NCBI RefSeq assembly: GCF_015277775.1 | Contig: NZ_CP063849.1 | Coordinates: 8,633,501-8,697,500 of the forward strand | DNA: 64,000 bases | Direction of reading: 5' to 3' | Origin: Paludibaculum fermentans | GTDB lineage: Bacteria > Acidobacteriota > Terriglobia > Bryobacterales > Bryobacteraceae | Shown here: piece by piece, positions 59,461-64,000 of the stretch | How positions within the stretch are numbered: the first letter of the stretch is position 1 | Layout of the letters: each line of letters starts with the position of its first letter | The notes under the pieces: generated by a model | Databases searched by the model: none | What the model was told of the DNA's origin: nothing | Seen by the model: only the letters and a program-made list of their open reading frames with translations | Program-made: the position numbers and the translations under genes

Positions 59461-60591
59461 ATGACCATTTCCCGCCGTTCCCTGCTTGTCAGCCCCCTGG
59501 TGGTGGCGCCCGCCCTGTTGGCCGACCGCAACGATGCACTGCTGTACATTGGCGCCTACACGAGCGCGAAGAACAAGGGGATCACGGTCGCCCGCTTCGA
59601 TAAGTCCACGGGCGCGATTGCGGAGATGAGCACGGCCGCCGAGACTCCGAATCCCACATTTCTTGAGTTGCATTCGAATGGCAAGTGGCTGTACGCGATC
59701 AACGAGGTGAACAACTTCGGCGGCAAGAAAGAAGGCTCGGTGGACGCCTATTCCATCGACCGGGCCAGCGGGAAGCTGACGTTGCTGAACCAGGTAAGCA
59801 GCAAAGGGGCGGGGCCGTGCCACGTGTCGGTGGACCGCAGCGGCCGGATGGTGATGATCGCCAATTACGGCAGCGGCAGCGTGGCTTCGTATAAGATTCT
59901 GGCCGACGGGCAGTTGAGCGAAGCGGTGTCGTTCTTCCAGCATGAAGGGAAGGGGCCGGTGGCGGGCCGGCAGGCCGGTCCGCACGCGCATTCGATCAAT
60001 GCCTCGCCGGACAATCGCTATGCGGTGGCGTGCGACCTGGGGACGGACGAGATCCGGGTCTACAAGCTCGATCCGGGCAAGGGGTCGATGGAGAAGCACA
60101 AGGTGGCGAACTCCGCTCCTGGTGCAGGTCCGCGGCATTTTGCCTGGCACCCGAAGAAGATGTTCGGCTATGCGGTGAACGAACTGAACTCGACGGTGAC
60201 CGTATATTTGTATGCGCCGGACGGGGTGCTGGAGGAGATCCAAAGCGTCTCGACGCTGCCCGAAGGGTACAGGAACGAGAACTCGCCGGCCGAGGTGCGC
60301 GTGCATCCTTCAGGCAAGTTCCTGTATGCGTCGAACCGGGGTGAGGATTCGATTGCGGTGTTTGCGATCGATGCGGCGACGGGCAAGCTGGCGCCGGTAG
60401 ACCGCACGTTGACGCAAGGCGCGGTGCCGCGCAATTTCTACATTGAGCCTACGGGCCGGTGGATGCTGGCCGCGAATCAGAAGACCGATAACATCATTGT
60501 TTTCGGGATCGACCAGAAGACGGGCAAGTTGCAGAATACGGGCAAGGGCATCATCGTCGGGCAGCCGGTGTGCCTGCGGACTCTCGGGTAA
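59461..60591 (+). CDS. Exported lactonase-family beta-propeller (6-phosphogluconolactonase-like)
   Basis: 376 residues from MTISRRSLLVSPLVVAP, a twin-arginine-like export signal. Seven-bladed propeller of the Pgl/YkgB lactonase family: LYIGAYTSAKNKGITVARFD, GPCHVSVDRSGRMVMIANYG, GPHAHSINASPDNRYAVACD and AEVRVHPSGKFLYASNRGED. Cytoplasmic members hydrolyse 6-phosphogluconolactone; an exported form more likely acts on other lactones or oxidised sugars. Confidence 0.85.
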   Translation: MTISRRSLLVSPLVVAPALLADRNDALLYIGAYTSAKNKGITVARFDKSTGAIAEMSTAAETPNPTFLELHSNGKWLYAINEVNNFGGKKEGSVDAYSIDRASGKLTLLNQVSSKGAGPCHVSVDRSGRMVMIANYGSGSVASYKILADGQLSEAVSFFQHEGKGPVAGRQAGPHAHSINASPDNRYAVACDLGTDEIRVYKLDPGKGSMEKHKVANSAPGAGPRHFAWHPKKMFGYAVNELNSTVTVYLYAPDGVLEEIQSVSTLPEGYRNENSPAEVRVHPSGKFLYASNRGEDSIAVFAIDAATGKLAPVDRTLTQGAVPRNFYIEPTGRWMLAANQKTDNIIVFGIDQKTGKLQNTGKGIIVGQPVCLRTLG

Positions 60592-60664
60592 GAAGACAGG
60601 GCCGGCAGTTTGAAGGCGCGGTGCCAGCGCCACCGTTGTGAACGCTGAGAGCGGGAGGAACAGG

Positions 60665-61792
60665 ATGGCGGCTGGGACGATTCAACAGGCGACCGCGGCT
60701 GTGCAGGCGCCGTCTGCAGCCGAGCCGGGGCAGGGCGCACGGCTGGTGAGCCTTGACGCCTATCGGGGCTTCATCATGCTGATGCTGGTGTCAGGGGGCT
60801 TCGGCCTGGGCTCACTGCAGGCGTATCCGGGCTGGTCCTGGCTGGCGGAACAGGTGGAGCATGCGGCTTGGGAGGGCTGCACGTTCTGGGACCTGATCCA
60901 GCCGGCATTCACGTTCATGGTGGGCATGGCGATGCCTTTCTCGCTGGGACGGCGGATCGCGGCCGGCGCGAGTTCGTTCCAGGTGATGCGGCATGTGGCG
61001 TGGCGGGCGTTGATTCTGATCCTCCTCAGCAATATCTATTCGAACTGGGGCGCCAAACCGGGCCAGTTGCGGCTGCAGTTCATCAACGTGCTGTGCCAGA
61101 TCGCCTTTGGCTACGTGCTGTGCGCGCTGCTCCTGCGACTGCCCTGGCGCGGGCAGGTGGCAGCGGCGGTGGCGATCCTCGCAGGATACTGGGGGCTTTT
61201 CGTGGTGTTCCCGGGTCCCCAAGGGCCGTGGTCGCAGACGGGCAATATCGGAGCAGTTCTGGACCTGTGGGCGCTGGGCTACAACTATTCGGGCTACTAC
61301 ACGACGATCAATTTCATTGGGAATGCGTTGACGATTCTGTTCGGCTGCTGGGCGGGGTTGCTCCTGCAGAGTGGCCGGTCGCACGCGAGCCGGCTGAAGG
61401 TCCTGGGCGGGTGCGCGGCGGCTTGCCTGGCCTTGGGACTGGCCTTGCAGCCGTTGATCCCGATGGTGAAGCGGCTTTGGACGGGCTCGTTCCTGCTGTT
61501 CAGCACTGGCTGGGTGTTGCTCATGCTGATGGCCTTCTATTGGGTTATCGAGGTGAAGCAGGTAAAGCGGTGGACCATGCCATTCCTGGTGCTGGGCATG
61601 AACTCGATATTTGTCTATTCGCTCGGGCAGATCGGGATCTCCGGCTGGCTCAATCGCGGCCTGGCGAGCTTTACCGGGAACTTCGGGTTTCTGGGCGAAC
61701 CGGGTGCGATTCCGCAGAGGGTGTGCGTGCTGGCGGGCCTTTGGTATCTGTGTTACTGGTTGTACCAGAGGCGGATTTTCCTGAAGATCTGA
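60665..61792 (+). CDS. HGSNAT-like membrane acyltransferase (COG4299, DUF5009)
   Basis: 375 residues, ATG preceded by GGGAGGAACAGG. About ten membrane helices after a short soluble N-terminus; SLDAYRGFIMLMLVSGG and FWDLIQPAFTFMVGMAMPFS are the signature parts of the heparan-alpha-glucosaminide N-acetyltransferase-like family. Probably transfers acetyl groups across the membrane to sugars. Sits between the lactonase and an MFS transporter; no other sugar genes next to it. Confidence 0.85.
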   Translation: MAAGTIQQATAAVQAPSAAEPGQGARLVSLDAYRGFIMLMLVSGGFGLGSLQAYPGWSWLAEQVEHAAWEGCTFWDLIQPAFTFMVGMAMPFSLGRRIAAGASSFQVMRHVAWRALILILLSNIYSNWGAKPGQLRLQFINVLCQIAFGYVLCALLLRLPWRGQVAAAVAILAGYWGLFVVFPGPQGPWSQTGNIGAVLDLWALGYNYSGYYTTINFIGNALTILFGCWAGLLLQSGRSHASRLKVLGGCAAACLALGLALQPLIPMVKRLWTGSFLLFSTGWVLLMLMAFYWVIEVKQVKRWTMPFLVLGMNSIFVYSLGQIGISGWLNRGLASFTGNFGFLGEPGAIPQRVCVLAGLWYLCYWLYQRRIFLKI

Positions 61793-61877
61793 GGGCGCAT
61801 CCGACGGGCTGATGCGGGTCGCTTTTTTACATGGTTCCGGCCGGAAAGCGAGGGCGTCCAGCGCTCCAAGACATTGA

Positions 61878-63089
<1,212 letters not shown>

Positions 63090-63098
<9 letters not shown>

Positions 63099-64000
63099 TT
63101 TGTCCCTGGGGCCCTTGCCGGGCAGCCCGACGGGATTCTCATGCACGCGTTCAGCGTGATCCGCAGTGAGACCCGTGGCGAGCTTGACGCTCTTTTCTCC
63201 ATACTTGTCGCGGATTCGGTCGACGGCGGCCAAGGCCTGACGGGCGCGCTGGTTCTTCTCGGAATCGAGGAGGCCCAATTGGCCCTCGTGCGCCTCGAAG
63301 CCGGAGACGCCGGTGCCGATGAGGCGGATGGGCGTCTTGCCATCCCAGGCTTGGCGGAAGAGATGGCGCGACTCGGCGATGAGCTCGTGATCGAGTTGCG
63401 TGGACTGGGGCAGGGTCTTGCTGCGCGTGAGTGTGGTGAAGTCCTTGTAGCGCAGTTTGAGGTGGACGATGTTGGCGTGGAACTCGTGCTCGCGCAGGCG
63501 GCGGGCGACCTTCTCCGCGAGGCGGGCGAGGGTGGCTTCGAGTTCCATCGGCTCCGCCGTGTCTGTGTCGAACGTGTGCTCGTGGCTGATGGACTTGGGG
63601 TCGTCGTTGTCGCCGATGTCGCCGTCGAACCAGGATCCGGCGTCCATGCCGTGCGATTTGCCGGCCAGGGCGAGGCCCCACTGTCCGAAGCGGCGGCGGA
63701 GGAAGGGCTCGTCCAGGCGGGCGAGGTCGCCTACCTTGCGGATGCCATAGTCTTTCAGCTTCTGCTCAGTCACTTTGCCGACGCCCGGTATGCGGCGAAC
63801 GTCCAGGGGGGCCAGGAAATTGGCCTCCAGCCCGGGCTGAACCCAGAGGATGCCGTTGGGCTTGGCCTGATCGGAGGAGACCTTGGCCACGAGGCGCGAG
63901 GTGGCGATGCCGACGGAGCAGTTGAGGCCGGTGACCTGTTTCATGCGCAAGTGGAGACGGTGGGCCGCCTGGAGCGGCGGGCCGAGCAGGCGCTCAGTGC
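63090..64000 (-). CDS. dinB: Y-family DNA polymerase IV (5' end outside the window)
   Basis: The frame is open to the window edge, so the N-terminus (with the first catalytic Asp) lies outside. Visible: LNCSVGIATSRLVAKVSSDQ, KPNGILWV, helix-hairpin-helix RRIPGVGKVTEQKLKDYGI, RFGQWGLALAGKSHGMD and the little-finger domain (SHEHTFDTDTAEP, LKLRYKDFTTLTRSK). A Lys/Pro-rich C-terminal end without a clear beta-clamp peptide. Error-prone translesion synthesis. The C-terminal part after ~200 residues is longer than in E. coli Pol IV. Confidence 0.88.

Overview
The window looks like a chromosomal segment of an Acidobacteriota genome, most likely order Bryobacterales (Solibacter or Paludibaculum type). 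The grounds are high GC content, a TIGR03435-type secreted protein (13964-14791), a large secreted protein with a TIGR03437-type C-terminal domain (50171-52723), a protein opening with the ANQANAKRSTGP motif common in these genomes (7268-7975), many exported peptidases, and F0 ATP synthase genes separated from the F1 genes. The genus is an inference. I saw no rRNA or tRNA gene, no transposase or integrase and no CRISPR array.

Layout. 1-2809: peptide-ligase-like permuted ATP-grasp/alpha-E protein with a transglutaminase. 2818-6139: small envelope, LysM and zinc-finger genes, then dps. 6140-7267: gene-free block with a 143-bp tandem array carrying REP-like twin hairpins. 8364-11279: DinB, PIG-L and PLP-decarboxylase operon. 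12585-14791: Tat-exported ferritin-like protein and a TIGR03435 protein. 14976-23330: accessory island with an orphan HipB-like regulator, Fic protein, RES-Xre toxin-antitoxin pair, broken AbiEi antitoxin, a tightly packed three-gene ATPase cassette of lower GC, an Mrr-like nuclease with HTH and zinc modules, and a 56-residue membrane mini-protein. 23576-27967: a natural topoisomerase III-RecQ fusion whose topoisomerase half contains three in-frame copies of the same REP-like element. 27968-28830: a second repeat-rich gene-free block.

28831-48638: a hydrolase with a cysteine nucleophile, secreted DinB protein, GNAT, an ABC exporter followed by a cyclic-glucan-synthase-like protein, DapA-like aldolase, the F0 operon (atpZ-atpI-atpB-atpE, minus strand), S46 dipeptidyl peptidase, a second permuted ATP-grasp protein, and a PDZ-containing histidine kinase coupled to an NtrC-type regulator. 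48755-64000: membrane-anchored methyltransferase with a hairpin over its ribosome-binding site, ABM monooxygenase, TIGR03437 secreted protein, FecR-like Gly-rich protein, HtrA-S9 peptidase operon, ruvX-mltG cluster, exported lactonase, acyltransferase, MFS transporter and the 3' part of a Y-family DNA polymerase.

The best candidates for undescribed biology are the three-gene ATPase cassette (19138-21327) inside the defence-type island, and the TopB-RecQ fusion that has absorbed REP-like palindromes in frame. All functional statements come from reading motifs and domain order; no database search was possible.
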